NCBI GenBank assembly: GCA_002329705.1 | Contig: DCUC01000042.1 | Coordinates: 556-6,624 of the forward strand | Direction of reading: 5' to 3' | From: Caryophanales bacterium UBA1424 | GTDB lineage: Bacteria > Bacillota_I > Bacilli_A > RFN20 > CAG-826 | Length of the DNA stretch: 6,069 nucleotides | Position numbers and translations under genes: made by a program | Notes under the pieces: model-generated | The model's database searches: none | Seen by the model: the letters and a program-made list of their open reading frames with translations, nothing else | Told to the model about the DNA's origin: nothing | Shown: positions 1 through 5,972 of the stretch, in pieces | Layout of the letters: each line of letters begins with the position of its first letter | Numbering within the stretch: the first letter of the stretch is position 1

Positions 1-901
1 CGATGAAGTTGGTAATCTTATCTTGAAGAACACCGCCATTACTTTCGATGATTTTAATCGATCCCAGATTATCATCATCACAAGTGATGAGAACCTGTTT
101 AAAGCCAAAAATCTCACGAATGTAATCAAGAGTCAGGCGAAGCATTTTAGTACCATATCCTTGCCTTCTTTTCTCGTAGCGAATGCGATATCCAATGTGG
201 CCGCCGAAGCGGAGCAGGCCGTCCGTCAAGTCGTGGCGAATCGAAGTTTCGCCGATAAATTCTTCGCCCTTAACGAGCCATAGATAAGTACAGCTCACCC
301 AGCCGTAAGGCAGGTTTTTGCCGTGCCTGGCATCTTCGATTTTCTTTAAGACATCCGGCACGAAAGCATTGACGAAATCATCGCCCGTCTTCTCTTCATG
401 AACGCGTGTCTCAAGATATGATTTAAGGTATATTTTCGACGGGATGACAAGGCGCATCAAATCCTCTTCGCTATATTTAAGGCGCGGTTTATTAATAAGA
501 TAATTTCGGGCTTTGTTAAGCACGCCGCGATCGCCTTCATGGGTCAGCATTTTCTGGGCTTTTTTATAACTGCACCAAATGAGAGCATCAACCTCTTCTT
601 TTTGCTGCTTCATGCGCCCCTTAACGGGCGTGGCCAGAAAGAAGATGACATCCTTAATAATGTCGGGATTGCTCGTATAAGGAGGATAGGAAATTATCTG
701 ACGAAAGTCATTATCAATAACGACTTCGAGGTTTGTCTCCTCTTTGATTTCGCGATAGGCGGTCATGATCTCACTTTCGCCGTCATCAACATGACCTTTG
801 ACCAGGGAGGTGTGGCCGTGATTCATCTCGGCCAGCAAAAAGACGAGGCGATCGCCCATATATTTATAGATGACTGCACCGCAGCTTTTTTCTTTTTCCA
901 C
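1..901 (-). CDS. Nudix hydrolase-GNAT acetyltransferase fusion protein (3' end outside window)
   Basis: A single uninterrupted frame of 300 codons starts at a GTG and leaves the window at the left edge without a stop. Residues 1-135 form a Nudix domain. It opens with EKSCGAVIY, as in Ap4A hydrolase-like Nudix proteins, and carries the Nudix box from G36 to L58 with the catalytic glutamates E51, E54 and E55. The glycine usual near the box end is N57. Residues 145-300 form a GNAT domain with GGHIGYRIR (233-241), the acetyl-CoA loop RRQGYG (245-250) and the late motif DNLGS (277-281). By family, the Nudix half should hydrolyse a nucleoside diphosphate-linked compound and the GNAT half should transfer an acetyl group; neither substrate can be read from sequence. 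Start choice rests on the conserved N-terminus, because no well-spaced ribosome site precedes the GTG. Perhaps 10-30 residues are missing. It lies downstream of a tRNA-Arg gene on the same strand, separated by a terminator. Confidence 0.9.
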   Translation of the reverse strand, partial: MEKEKSCGAVIYKYMGDRLVFLLAEMNHGHTSLVKGHVDDGESEIMTAYREIKEETNLEVVIDNDFRQIISYPPYTSNPDIIKDVIFFLATPVKGRMKQQKEEVDALIWCSYKKAQKMLTHEGDRGVLNKARNYLINKPRLKYSEEDLMRLVIPSKIYLKSYLETRVHEEKTGDDFVNAFVPDVLKKIEDARHGKNLPYGWVSCTYLWLVKGEEFIGETSIRHDLTDGLLRFGGHIGYRIRYEKRRQGYGTKMLRLTLDYIREIFGFKQVLITCDDDNLGSIKIIESNGGVLQDKITNFI

Positions 902-907
902 ACCAAT

Positions 908-936
908 ATAATAGCAAACCTCACTCGCCTTATTAA
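908..936 (-). promoter_or_regulatory. Candidate promoter of the Nudix-GNAT gene
   Basis: On the minus strand, TTAATA (931-936, four of six matches to the -35 consensus) is followed after 17 bases by TATTAT (908-913), preceded by TGC as in an extended -10 element. The expected transcription start would fall at about 901, the first base of the GTG codon, which would give a leaderless message. This is a prediction; the -35 is weak and lies against the tail of the tRNA terminator. Confidence 0.35.
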
Positions 937-937
937 T

Positions 938-964
938 GAAAAAGACACCATTTATTGGCGTCTT
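938..964 (-). terminator. Intrinsic terminator after tRNA-Arg
   Basis: Reading the minus strand, the arms AAGACGCC (957-964) and GGTGTCTT (942-949) pair over eight positions with one G-T pair around a seven-base loop, and a run of T residues follows directly. It begins seven bases beyond the tRNA CCA end, so it most likely ends the tRNA transcript before the Nudix-GNAT gene. Confidence 0.75.
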
Positions 965-970
965 ATCACT

Positions 971-1048
971 TGGCGCGCTCGAGACGATTTGAACGTCCGA
1001 CCCCAACCTTCGGAGGGTTGTGCTCTATCCGGGCTGAGCTACGAGCGC
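971..1048 (-). tRNA. tRNA-Arg (anticodon CCG)
   Basis: The 78-base minus-strand sequence folds as a complete cloverleaf. The acceptor stem GCGCTCG/CGAGCGC pairs over all seven positions. The D stem is GCTC/GAGC. The anticodon stem CAACC/GGTTG encloses the loop CTCCGAA, giving anticodon CCG, which reads the arginine codon CGG. The variable loop has five bases, and the T arm holds the TTCAAAT loop. The discriminator base is G and CCA is encoded in the gene. It stands alone here, with a terminator directly downstream and a methyltransferase gene diverging upstream. Confidence 0.95.
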
Positions 1049-1061
1049 ATTAACGTAATTA

Positions 1062-1067
1062 ATGATA
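1062..1067 (-). promoter_or_regulatory. Candidate -10 box for the tRNA-Arg gene
   Basis: TATCAT on the minus strand (five of six matches to TATAAT) ends 13 bases before the mature tRNA 5' end, a suitable distance for a short 5' leader removed by RNase P. I find no convincing -35 at 16-18 bases upstream, so only the -10 element is proposed. Confidence 0.35.
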
Positions 1068-1154
1068 CTGCAAAATCACGCGAAAAACATTTTAACTTAT
1101 TAATCTCGTAACTACAAAAGAAAATGATGGCTACAAACTCTCAAATTAAGTGAT

Positions 1155-1160
1155 TATAAT
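1155..1160 (+). promoter_or_regulatory. -10 box of the methyltransferase gene
   Basis: A perfect TATAAT lies 21 bases before the methyltransferase ATG. The expected transcription start near 1167 leaves a leader of about 15 bases that holds the CGGAG ribosome site (1169-1173). The -35 region is not recognisable at the usual spacing. Confidence 0.5.
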
Positions 1161-1181
1161 GACTTTATCGGAGTCAAACAA

Positions 1182-1886
1182 ATGAGAGACGAAAAAACAA
1201 AAGAAGAAGTCATATCGTTCTGGGATCACCACTTTCATAATCTCGAGGCGATGGCGAAAGCAAAAAGCGATATCGTTCTTGATACATCGCTTGATGAGTG
1301 CCTGCAAATCCTCGGTGATTCATGCGAGGAAGTTTTAGATATCGCCTGCGGCAACGGCCTCGCTCTTATAGAGACCAGATTAATAGGTGGCAAAATCAAA
1401 AGAGGACTTGGTTTTGACTCATCGAAAAATGCGATTGAATACGCCAACAAAATAGTAGCCGTGTCGAAGATTGATAATCTCCGTTTTGAAGTGGGTGACG
1501 AATCGTTTCTGGCACAAATCAACGATGCTAGTTACGACGGCATTTTCTGTTCGAACTTTCTCGATGTGATACCCGAAGAAATATCGCTGATGGTTATGGG
1601 CGAAATCAAAAGAATTCTCAAGCCTCAGGGCTTGCTCCTATTGAAATTCAACTTTTTCCTGACCGATGACTTAATTGCGCGCTTAAAGATGGAGAAGGTT
1701 GGCGAGAGTTGCTATGCCATGAATGGCGTGTTTCGCGCCAATAACAAAACAACGGAGCAGTGGCTCGGCTTATTCAACGGATTTGAAGTTGTCAAGCAAA
1801 CCGGTTATCAAAGAGCTCCCGGCCTTCCCGAAGACCGCCTTATCCTTCTCAAAAAACTAAATAATTTAATTCTTTCTATATCTTAA
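1182..1886 (+). CDS. Class I SAM-dependent methyltransferase
   Basis: This 234-residue cytoplasmic protein has the order of motifs of a class I Rossmann-fold methyltransferase. Motif I is DIACGNG (53-59), which binds S-adenosylmethionine. An acidic residue D79 ends the second strand in GFDSS and should contact the ribose. Motif IV lies in YDGIFCSNF (118-126), and a post-motif ILKPQG (145-150) precedes the strand LLLLKF. The short N-terminal helix and divergent C-terminal part carry no signature of substrate, so it could act on a small molecule, protein or RNA. The ATG is preceded by GGAG eight bases upstream. It has its own -10 box and is transcribed alone or with read-through into the phosphate genes; nothing in the neighbours points to its target. 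Confidence 0.85.
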   Translation: MRDEKTKEEVISFWDHHFHNLEAMAKAKSDIVLDTSLDECLQILGDSCEEVLDIACGNGLALIETRLIGGKIKRGLGFDSSKNAIEYANKIVAVSKIDNLRFEVGDESFLAQINDASYDGIFCSNFLDVIPEEISLMVMGEIKRILKPQGLLLLKFNFFLTDDLIARLKMEKVGESCYAMNGVFRANNKTTEQWLGLFNGFEVVKQTGYQRAPGLPEDRLILLKKLNNLILSIS

Positions 1887-1905
1887 TGTGACAACACATT
1901 GTTTT
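1885..1905 (+). terminator. Possible weak terminator or operator-like inverted repeat
   Basis: AATGTG and CACATT pair perfectly over six positions around the loop ACAA, beginning inside the methyltransferase stop codon, and GTTTT follows. As RNA this could be a weak intrinsic terminator for the methyltransferase. As DNA the same repeat overlaps the proposed -35 box of the phosphate operon and could bind a regulator. The spacing does not fit the CRP-like or Rex boxes I know. Confidence 0.35.
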
Positions 1906-1915
1906 CTAATATAAC
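1888..1915 (+). promoter_or_regulatory. Candidate promoter of the PiT-DUF47 operon
   Basis: GTGACA (1888-1893, five of six matches to TTGACA) and TATAAC (1910-1915, five of six matches to TATAAT) are 16 bases apart. Transcription would start near 1922, giving a leader of about 137 bases before the transporter gene. The -35 box is part of an inverted repeat. No convincing better promoter was seen between here and the ATG. Confidence 0.45.
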
Positions 1916-1942
1916 TCCTAGAGGAAAATCCCCCAATTGGAG

Positions 1943-2038
1943 ATGCCCCGTTTTCAATGTAAACGCTTTTGTGTTTTGCGTCGCACAATATTCGTAAAAT
2001 TTGCGCAAAAAGATGGTACCATTCAATCGAAGATATAA
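1943..2038 (+). CDS. Possible 31-codon leader peptide frame before the PiT gene
   Basis: An ATG opens a frame of 31 codons ending in TAA 20 bases before the transporter start. The predicted peptide is basic and contains two cysteines (C6, C10) and several Lys and Arg residues. Against it, the only purine-rich stretch, GGAG, touches the ATG directly, so initiation would be poor, and a frame of this length is common by chance. It is listed because it fills most of the leader of a phosphate transport operon, but it may well be non-coding. Confidence 0.15.
   Translation: MPRFQCKRFCVLRRTIFVKFAQKDGTIQSKI
2000..2022. repeat. Two adjacent 10-bp palindromes in the PiT leader
   Basis: TTTGCGCAAA (2000-2009) and ATGGTACCAT (2013-2022) are both perfect palindromes separated by three bases, ending 36 bases before the PiT start codon. 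They could be binding sites for a regulator or simple chance; they do not match a phosphate-response box I can name. Confidence 0.3.
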
Positions 2039-2058
2039 CGATTTGTCTAGAGGTATTT

Positions 2059-3105
2059 ATGTCAATTGGCGATTTCCTAGGAGAACTAGCGGGTAACTGG
2101 ATTTTGATTTTGACCGTCATCCTCGTCTTGTTGGTCGTCATGATTAACGGATGGACCGATGCGCCAAACGCCATCGCGACGACGGTATCCACAAGAGCGT
2201 TGACCCCAAGACAGGCCGTCATCCTGGCAGCTGTTTTTAATTTCCTTGGAGTCCTCGTGATGACGTTGCTAAATGCCACCGTTGCCCAGACCATATACAC
2301 AATGGTCGATTTCGGAGGCAATTCAAGCGATGCTCTTGTAGCCTTGCTCGCGGCTTTAATCGGAATTTTGGTCTGGTCAACCGCAGCTTGGTTTTTTGGC
2401 ATCCCCACTTCGGAATCTCACGCCCTAATCGCCGGAATATCCGGTGCCGCTATTGCCGTTCAATCCGGCTTTGCCGGAATTAACGGATCAGCATGGTTAA
2501 ACGTCATCTATGGCTTGGCTTTATCCACTTTCTTAGGATTTGGCTCAGGGTTCGTCGCAGCGAAATTGATTGAACTCATCTGCAAAAAGATGAACTGGCG
2601 TAAAACAAATAATTTCTTCCGCAGGGCGCAAATCGCCGGAGCGGCTTCGATGTCCTTCATGCACGGCGCTCAAGACGGTCAGAAATTCATGGGTGTCTTC
2701 CTCTTAGGCGTGGCGTTAGCAAAAGGCGACGCCAGCTCGACGACATTTGCCGTGCCAATATGGCTAATGATTTTGATATCGCTCATCATGAGTCTCGGCA
2801 CTTCAATCGGCGGATATCGCATCATCAAAACAGTCGGCATCGACATGGTAAAACTAAAAACTCATCAGGGATTTGCATCGGATTTTTCGGCAACGTCCGG
2901 ATTATTGCTGTGTTCTCTTCTCGGGATTCCAGTCAGCACCACCCACATGAAAACGACGGCGATCATGGGCGTCGGCGCGGCCAAGCGCCTCTCGTCCATC
3001 CGCTGGAAAATCGTCCGCGACATGGTGTTTGCCTGGGTCCTCACATTCCCCGGCTGCGGACTGATCGGTTTTCTATTAGCAAAATTGTTCATCATGATAT
3101 TCTAA
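2059..3105 (+). CDS. pit: PiT-family inorganic phosphate transporter
   Basis: This 348-residue integral membrane protein imports inorganic phosphate, probably as a metal-phosphate or cation-coupled complex, as known for the PiT family. Both family signatures are visible: NGWTDAPNA (30-38) after the first membrane segment and HGAQDGQK (202-209) in the second half. The two inverted halves also show the paired motifs GIPTSESHALIAG (114-126) and GIPVSTTHMKTTAIMG (289-304). About ten hydrophobic segments can be traced, with a charged cytoplasmic loop near 174-189. An upstream in-frame ATG at 1969 would add 30 residues with no membrane character; the ATG at 2059 is preferred because AGAGG lies five bases before it and the protein then begins like relatives. 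A PhoU-like DUF47 gene follows after 14 bases. Length is normal for the compact bacterial form. Substrates such as sulfate are known for some relatives but are less likely. Confidence 0.92.
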   Translation: MSIGDFLGELAGNWILILTVILVLLVVMINGWTDAPNAIATTVSTRALTPRQAVILAAVFNFLGVLVMTLLNATVAQTIYTMVDFGGNSSDALVALLAALIGILVWSTAAWFFGIPTSESHALIAGISGAAIAVQSGFAGINGSAWLNVIYGLALSTFLGFGSGFVAAKLIELICKKMNWRKTNNFFRRAQIAGAASMSFMHGAQDGQKFMGVFLLGVALAKGDASSTTFAVPIWLMILISLIMSLGTSIGGYRIIKTVGIDMVKLKTHQGFASDFSATSGLLLCSLLGIPVSTTHMKTTAIMGVGAAKRLSSIRWKIVRDMVFAWVLTFPGCGLIGFLLAKLFIMIF

Positions 3106-3112
3106 AAGGAGG
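3105..3112 (+). promoter_or_regulatory. Strong ribosome binding site of the DUF47 gene
   Basis: AAAGGAGG begins on the last base of the PiT stop codon and stands seven bases before an ATG. It is the strongest ribosome site in the window and fixes the start at 3120, ruling out the longer frame that opens at 2760 inside the transporter gene. Confidence 0.85.
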
Positions 3113-3119
3113 AAACATT

Positions 3120-3749
3120 ATGGTTTTGGAAAAGATCAAAGACAACTACTACTTCCGTTCTTTCGTAGAGCTATGTGAATACAGCATCGAGGCTTCAAAT
3201 TATCTAAGTAGCATGGTCTCCGACTTTCGGCATGATGAACTTCAGAGATATAAAAAGGAAATACATGTCATCGAGCACACCGCGGATGATGAGCGGCGTA
3301 AAGTCCTGTCTAATCTTTACAAGGAATTCATCACCCCGATTGAACGAGAAGATATCATGGCGATTCTCTCGGCAATCGATGACGTCACCGACGCCATCGA
3401 AGATGTCGCCTTGCGAATATACATGTATGATGTCAAGGAGCTGCGCCCCGAGATGAAGCAATTTACTAAAGTAATCGGTAAATGCGTAGCTTCCTTAAAA
3501 GCCCTGTTAGAAGAATTCTCCCATTACAAAAAATCGACGAAACTCAAGGAACTCATTCTTGAGGTACTCCACCTGGAAGAAGAATGCGACGCCATCTATT
3601 CCGAATCCGTCCATCGGATTTTCACCACCGAGAGCGATCCGATAAAACTCTTCATCTGGGAAGATCTCTTTTTGCGGCTCGAAAACTGCTGCGACGCCTG
3701 CGGATTCGTCTCAGAGCAAATTGAATCGGCGCTCTTTAAGAATCTCTAA
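3120..3749 (+). CDS. DUF47/PhoU-like accessory protein of the PiT transporter
   Basis: This 209-residue, mostly helical, soluble protein belongs to the DUF47 group related to PhoU. Such proteins are commonly encoded next to PiT transporters and are thought to modulate phosphate uptake at the membrane. The repeated acidic helix motifs are clear: EHTADD (52-57), PIEREDI (73-79) with AIDDVTDAIEDVALR (85-99), then HLEEECDAIY (151-160) and LRLENCCDACG (185-195) in the second half. By analogy with PhoU these Glu/Asp positions may bind metal ions. Length is typical of the family. The cluster C190, C191 and C194 beside the last acidic motif is slightly unusual and could be chance. The gene follows PiT by 14 bases with a strong ribosome site, so the two are surely one operon. 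It converges with the apbE-like gene, 18 bases away. Confidence 0.9.
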   Translation: MVLEKIKDNYYFRSFVELCEYSIEASNYLSSMVSDFRHDELQRYKKEIHVIEHTADDERRKVLSNLYKEFITPIEREDIMAILSAIDDVTDAIEDVALRIYMYDVKELRPEMKQFTKVIGKCVASLKALLEEFSHYKKSTKLKELILEVLHLEEECDAIYSESVHRIFTTESDPIKLFIWEDLFLRLENCCDACGFVSEQIESALFKNL

Positions 3750-3767
3750 AGCATTTTAACGAACGCT
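3750..3767. other. Imperfect hairpin in the convergent 18-base gap
   Basis: The entire gap between two convergent stop codons forms AGCATT/AACGCT, a six-position stem with one A-C mismatch around a six-base loop. It has no T run on either strand, so it is at best a weak two-way terminator. No other terminator was found for the PiT-DUF47 or the ApbE operon. Confidence 0.2.
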
Positions 3768-5075
3768 CTAAACAATGTGATAAAGCAAATTATCAAGTTC
3801 GGTGATGTATTGCTGATATCCAGATGTATAATTGACCTCAACTCTTCCGTTATCGATAATATTTATCCAGGCAATTTCTAATTCCCTGCCTTGATTGTTG
3901 ATGGATGCTTTCAATGCCAATCCCTCTTCAATCGTCATATTCATTAAAGCCGTTGAATAAGCATCGAGCATATAGGAAGGCAAATCCGCCGAGATAATGT
4001 TTATTTCCAGTTGCTGCTTCGCGGGATATCCCGTCTCGGGATTGACAATATGATGGCGAAGAAGATAACCATCGTCGATAGGTATATACACTCCTTGATA
4101 ACCTCCCGATGTCGAAAAGGAGTATTGACCGTTACGATTAATATAAAAAGCATAAGGGGCGGCTTCGGTCGGCCCTTCTAGCTGCCACTGCCAAGGATTG
4201 CCGCTGTATTTACTTCCGAGCGTCGAAATCGAGCTCGACCCGCCATAGATAAATCCGTGTTCCAGTTCATTTTCTTTTAATAAAGGGGCTAATATGTCAT
4301 TAGCGTAGCCTTTGGCGATGCCCGCCAGAGTAATCGACAAATCCCCATGAGGTGCGCCATTAAAACTATTGAAGCGAACATAGTAATCATCACCAACTAT
4401 TTTCAGTTCCAAAGTATCATCTACTTCCTGTTGATTCGTGGGTATGTAACTAGTTAATCGCTCGAGCAAATCAGCCCGATCGGGGTTATAGTAGGGATCG
4501 CGATTTAAATAATCAGAACTATTTTCGAGAATGTCTTCCCAGAAGTTGACGACCTCGCCGACAAAGATATTGAACTTAAAATCGGTGGATATCGTTAATT
4601 CAAGCCCTCGTTCCAGAAGATAGTACAAATGGCTTGGTATTGGTAACCATGTCTCAGAACCATATGATTCGTTAATGACGAAAAGATTATTAATGATAGG
4701 CGAAGTAACATCGTTTTCGTCAAGGCGATATGTGTAATGGCAGTCGGCAACTTTATGAATTAATGGCACATTATCAATGTAAATGCCGCGCGCCATCTCG
4801 GCAAACGATTCGGGATACACTTTCTGATAGCGAATTTCGTAAGATGTGTTGAAGATGTTGCGAATATCACCACCGCTCGTTTTGGCAAACACATCGTAGC
4901 CGATTCGCTCAAAAGGAATGTCGTCGGGATCAAATTCATGGCTGTCGGGTTTAAGCAAGAAAATCGATGATACGAGCAAACCGCTTATAAGCAGCGTTGA
5001 AAGAAGGATTGTCCACTCGCGGGGGTCAAGCAATTTCAAGAGAAAAGCTTTTAAACTTGATAGTTTATTTTTCAT
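3768..5075 (-). CDS. ApbE-type FAD:protein FMN transferase, membrane-anchored
   Basis: This 435-residue protein should transfer FMN from FAD to a threonine or serine of an exported flavoprotein, as known for ApbE/FmnB. A single hydrophobic segment (about 22-42) would anchor it with the catalytic part outside; there is no lipobox cysteine, unlike the Listeria FmnB lipoprotein. Family motifs appear in order: FNIFVGEVVNFW (168-179), AGIAKGY (251-257), IYGGSSS (276-282), SGGYQGVY (323-330), HHIVNPETGYP (341-351) and the metal-binding DAYST (371-375). The usual acidic residue before the GIAKG motif is replaced by T249, which may affect flavin binding, though the rest looks active. The start ATG lies inside the last codons of the Gx gene, an 11-base overlap, with no clear ribosome site, so translational coupling is likely. 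It is the last gene of a three-gene operon. No FMN acceptor motif of the D-x-x-S/T-G-A-S/T type occurs in the neighbouring complete proteins. Confidence 0.88.
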   Translation of the reverse strand: MKNKLSSLKAFLLKLLDPREWTILLSTLLISGLLVSSIFLLKPDSHEFDPDDIPFERIGYDVFAKTSGGDIRNIFNTSYEIRYQKVYPESFAEMARGIYIDNVPLIHKVADCHYTYRLDENDVTSPIINNLFVINESYGSETWLPIPSHLYYLLERGLELTISTDFKFNIFVGEVVNFWEDILENSSDYLNRDPYYNPDRADLLERLTSYIPTNQQEVDDTLELKIVGDDYYVRFNSFNGAPHGDLSITLAGIAKGYANDILAPLLKENELEHGFIYGGSSSISTLGSKYSGNPWQWQLEGPTEAAPYAFYINRNGQYSFSTSGGYQGVYIPIDDGYLLRHHIVNPETGYPAKQQLEINIISADLPSYMLDAYSTALMNMTIEEGLALKASINNQGRELEIAWINIIDNGRVEVNYTSGYQQYITELDNLLYHIV

Positions 5076-5589
5076 ATTCGTTAAGCGTTGTTGTCAAGCG
5101 CACGCGGGTCACTACTTCACGGGCGAGAAAGGCGATTAAAAGTCCGCTCGCAATCCCGGTGAAAAAGAGAATCGGTAAATAATTTATTATGTAGATTGTT
5201 TGATACAAAATGGCGACCATGATGATTTGCCCGACTCCGTGCATGACGGCGGATGCCATCGATAGACCAAAAATCGACAGACGCCTCCAATAATAAAAGA
5301 CAATGACGACGATTGTCGCCAGGGCCCAGCCTGCCAATGCGATATAAAAATTTAGACCAAAGCCGGTGAATAACGCGGTTAAAAGGACTCTTAAAAACCC
5401 GATGCTGACGTATTCTTTAAGACCAAAATAATATAAGACGATGAGCCCGATGGTGTTAGCTAATCCTAATTTAACTCCCGGGGCAATAAAGGCTAAGGGA
5501 AGCAAAACCGCCTCGCCATAGCTGATGACAACCCCAATCGCTAGCAAAAGGGCTAGATGGGTGATTTTTTGAATTGACGCGTTAATCAC
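5065..5589 (-). CDS. Gx transporter family membrane protein (EetB-like)
   Basis: This 174-residue protein is nearly all membrane segments, roughly five or six. It matches the Gx transporter family, formerly called heptaprenyl diphosphate synthase component I: PGVKLGLAN (37-45), GFLRVLLTALFTG (64-76) and MASAVMHGVGQ (111-121) are visible. The annotated enzyme name is historical; such proteins resemble the substrate-binding membrane subunits of ECF-type importers, and the Listeria relative EetB is needed for extracellular electron transfer, with unknown molecular role. A longer frame reaches 5661, but the GTG at 5589 is preferred: GAGGAGA lies a few bases upstream, and the codon overlaps the stop of the preceding gene as GTGA. 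It ends inside the start of the ApbE gene. This tight overlap on both sides shows one transcript and coupled translation. Confidence 0.88.
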   Translation of the reverse strand: MINASIQKITHLALLLAIGVVISYGEAVLLPLAFIAPGVKLGLANTIGLIVLYYFGLKEYVSIGFLRVLLTALFTGFGLNFYIALAGWALATIVVIVFYYWRRLSIFGLSMASAVMHGVGQIIMVAILYQTIYIINYLPILFFTGIASGLLIAFLAREVVTRVRLTTTLNEYEK

Positions 5590-5963
5590 AATCTCTCCTC
5601 GATGATGACCATAAAGTAATTTGGAGCGCAAATAATCGGCATTCCCGAATCGTCCACCCATCCTTGTATCGAACAGTAATTATGTGGCGATGTCTCCTCG
5701 GCGATGCGGACTTTTCCGTTTGTAATTTCAAGCGTTATATCGTCCAATAAACGCGGATAATCATCTTTTTTGTAGACATATGATTGATTGGCGTATAACT
5801 CATGCGTATCAATCAGATTAAATTCGTAATAAACATTGACGACTGAGTCGTCCATGCGGCGATTGAAAACGTTCGTCACGACCAAGAATAGGGAGGCAAA
5901 AATCATCAAAAAGCTAAAAACATATATATCAAATCGTGTCTTTTTAAGCGGTAATTGATTCAT
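5586..5963 (-). CDS. NusG domain II-containing membrane protein (EetA-like)
   Basis: This 125-residue protein has one N-terminal membrane segment (about 12-30) after a basic start, so the rest should face outward. The outer part fits NusG domain II proteins: GKVRI (83-87), then YC (C97), a glycine at 101, and the strand IICAPN with C112, ending in a beta strand near the C-terminus. The paired cysteines C97 and C112 are a family hallmark and could form a disulfide or hold a cofactor. This is not the transcription factor NusG; only the small beta fold is shared. In Listeria the relative EetA belongs to the flavin-based electron transfer locus; its role is unknown. It is the first of three overlapping genes with the Gx protein and ApbE. 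Only AAAGAG, two bases from the ATG, resembles a ribosome site, and a terminator lies just upstream. Confidence 0.85.
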   Translation of the reverse strand: MNQLPLKKTRFDIYVFSFLMIFASLFLVVTNVFNRRMDDSVVNVYYEFNLIDTHELYANQSYVYKKDDYPRLLDDITLEITNGKVRIAEETSPHNYCSIQGWVDDSGMPIICAPNYFMVIIEERL

Positions 5964-5972
5964 AACTCTTTT

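Noticed and set aside
23..283. An 86-codon plus-strand open frame
   Set aside because: It is the antisense shadow of the GNAT domain, whose motifs are clear on the minus strand.
971..1048. The tRNA-Arg gene as an integration site for a mobile element
   Set aside because: The tRNA is intact, no integrase is visible, and no repeated copy of its 3' end was found in the window.
539..1111. A 190-codon plus-strand open frame
   Set aside because: It runs antisense across the tRNA-Arg and the Nudix domain, both of which are strongly supported by structure and motifs; its translation shows no family features.
1969..2058. A 30-residue N-terminal extension of PiT from an upstream ATG
   Set aside because: The added residues have no match to the family, whereas the ATG at 2059 has AGAGG at good spacing and begins just before the first membrane helix.
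1866..2408. A 180-codon minus-strand open frame
   Set aside because: It is antisense to the start of the PiT gene and its leader and has no recognisable domain or ribosome site.
2760..3119. A 120-codon N-terminal extension of the DUF47 protein
   Set aside because: It overlaps the PiT coding sequence in another frame, is rich in His and Arg, and is ruled out by the strong ribosome site before the ATG at 3120.
3743..3771. The direct repeat CTCTAAA on both sides of the convergent gap
   Set aside because: Two seven-base copies spanning two stop codons are easily chance; no mobile element or duplicated target is associated with them.
4918..5182. Two short plus-strand open frames
   Set aside because: They are antisense to the N-terminus of ApbE and the end of the Gx gene and show no coding features.
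5590..5661. A 24-codon N-terminal extension of the Gx protein
   Set aside because: It overlaps the conserved end of the NusG_II gene; the GTG at 5589 has a good ribosome site and the GTGA overlap typical of coupled genes.
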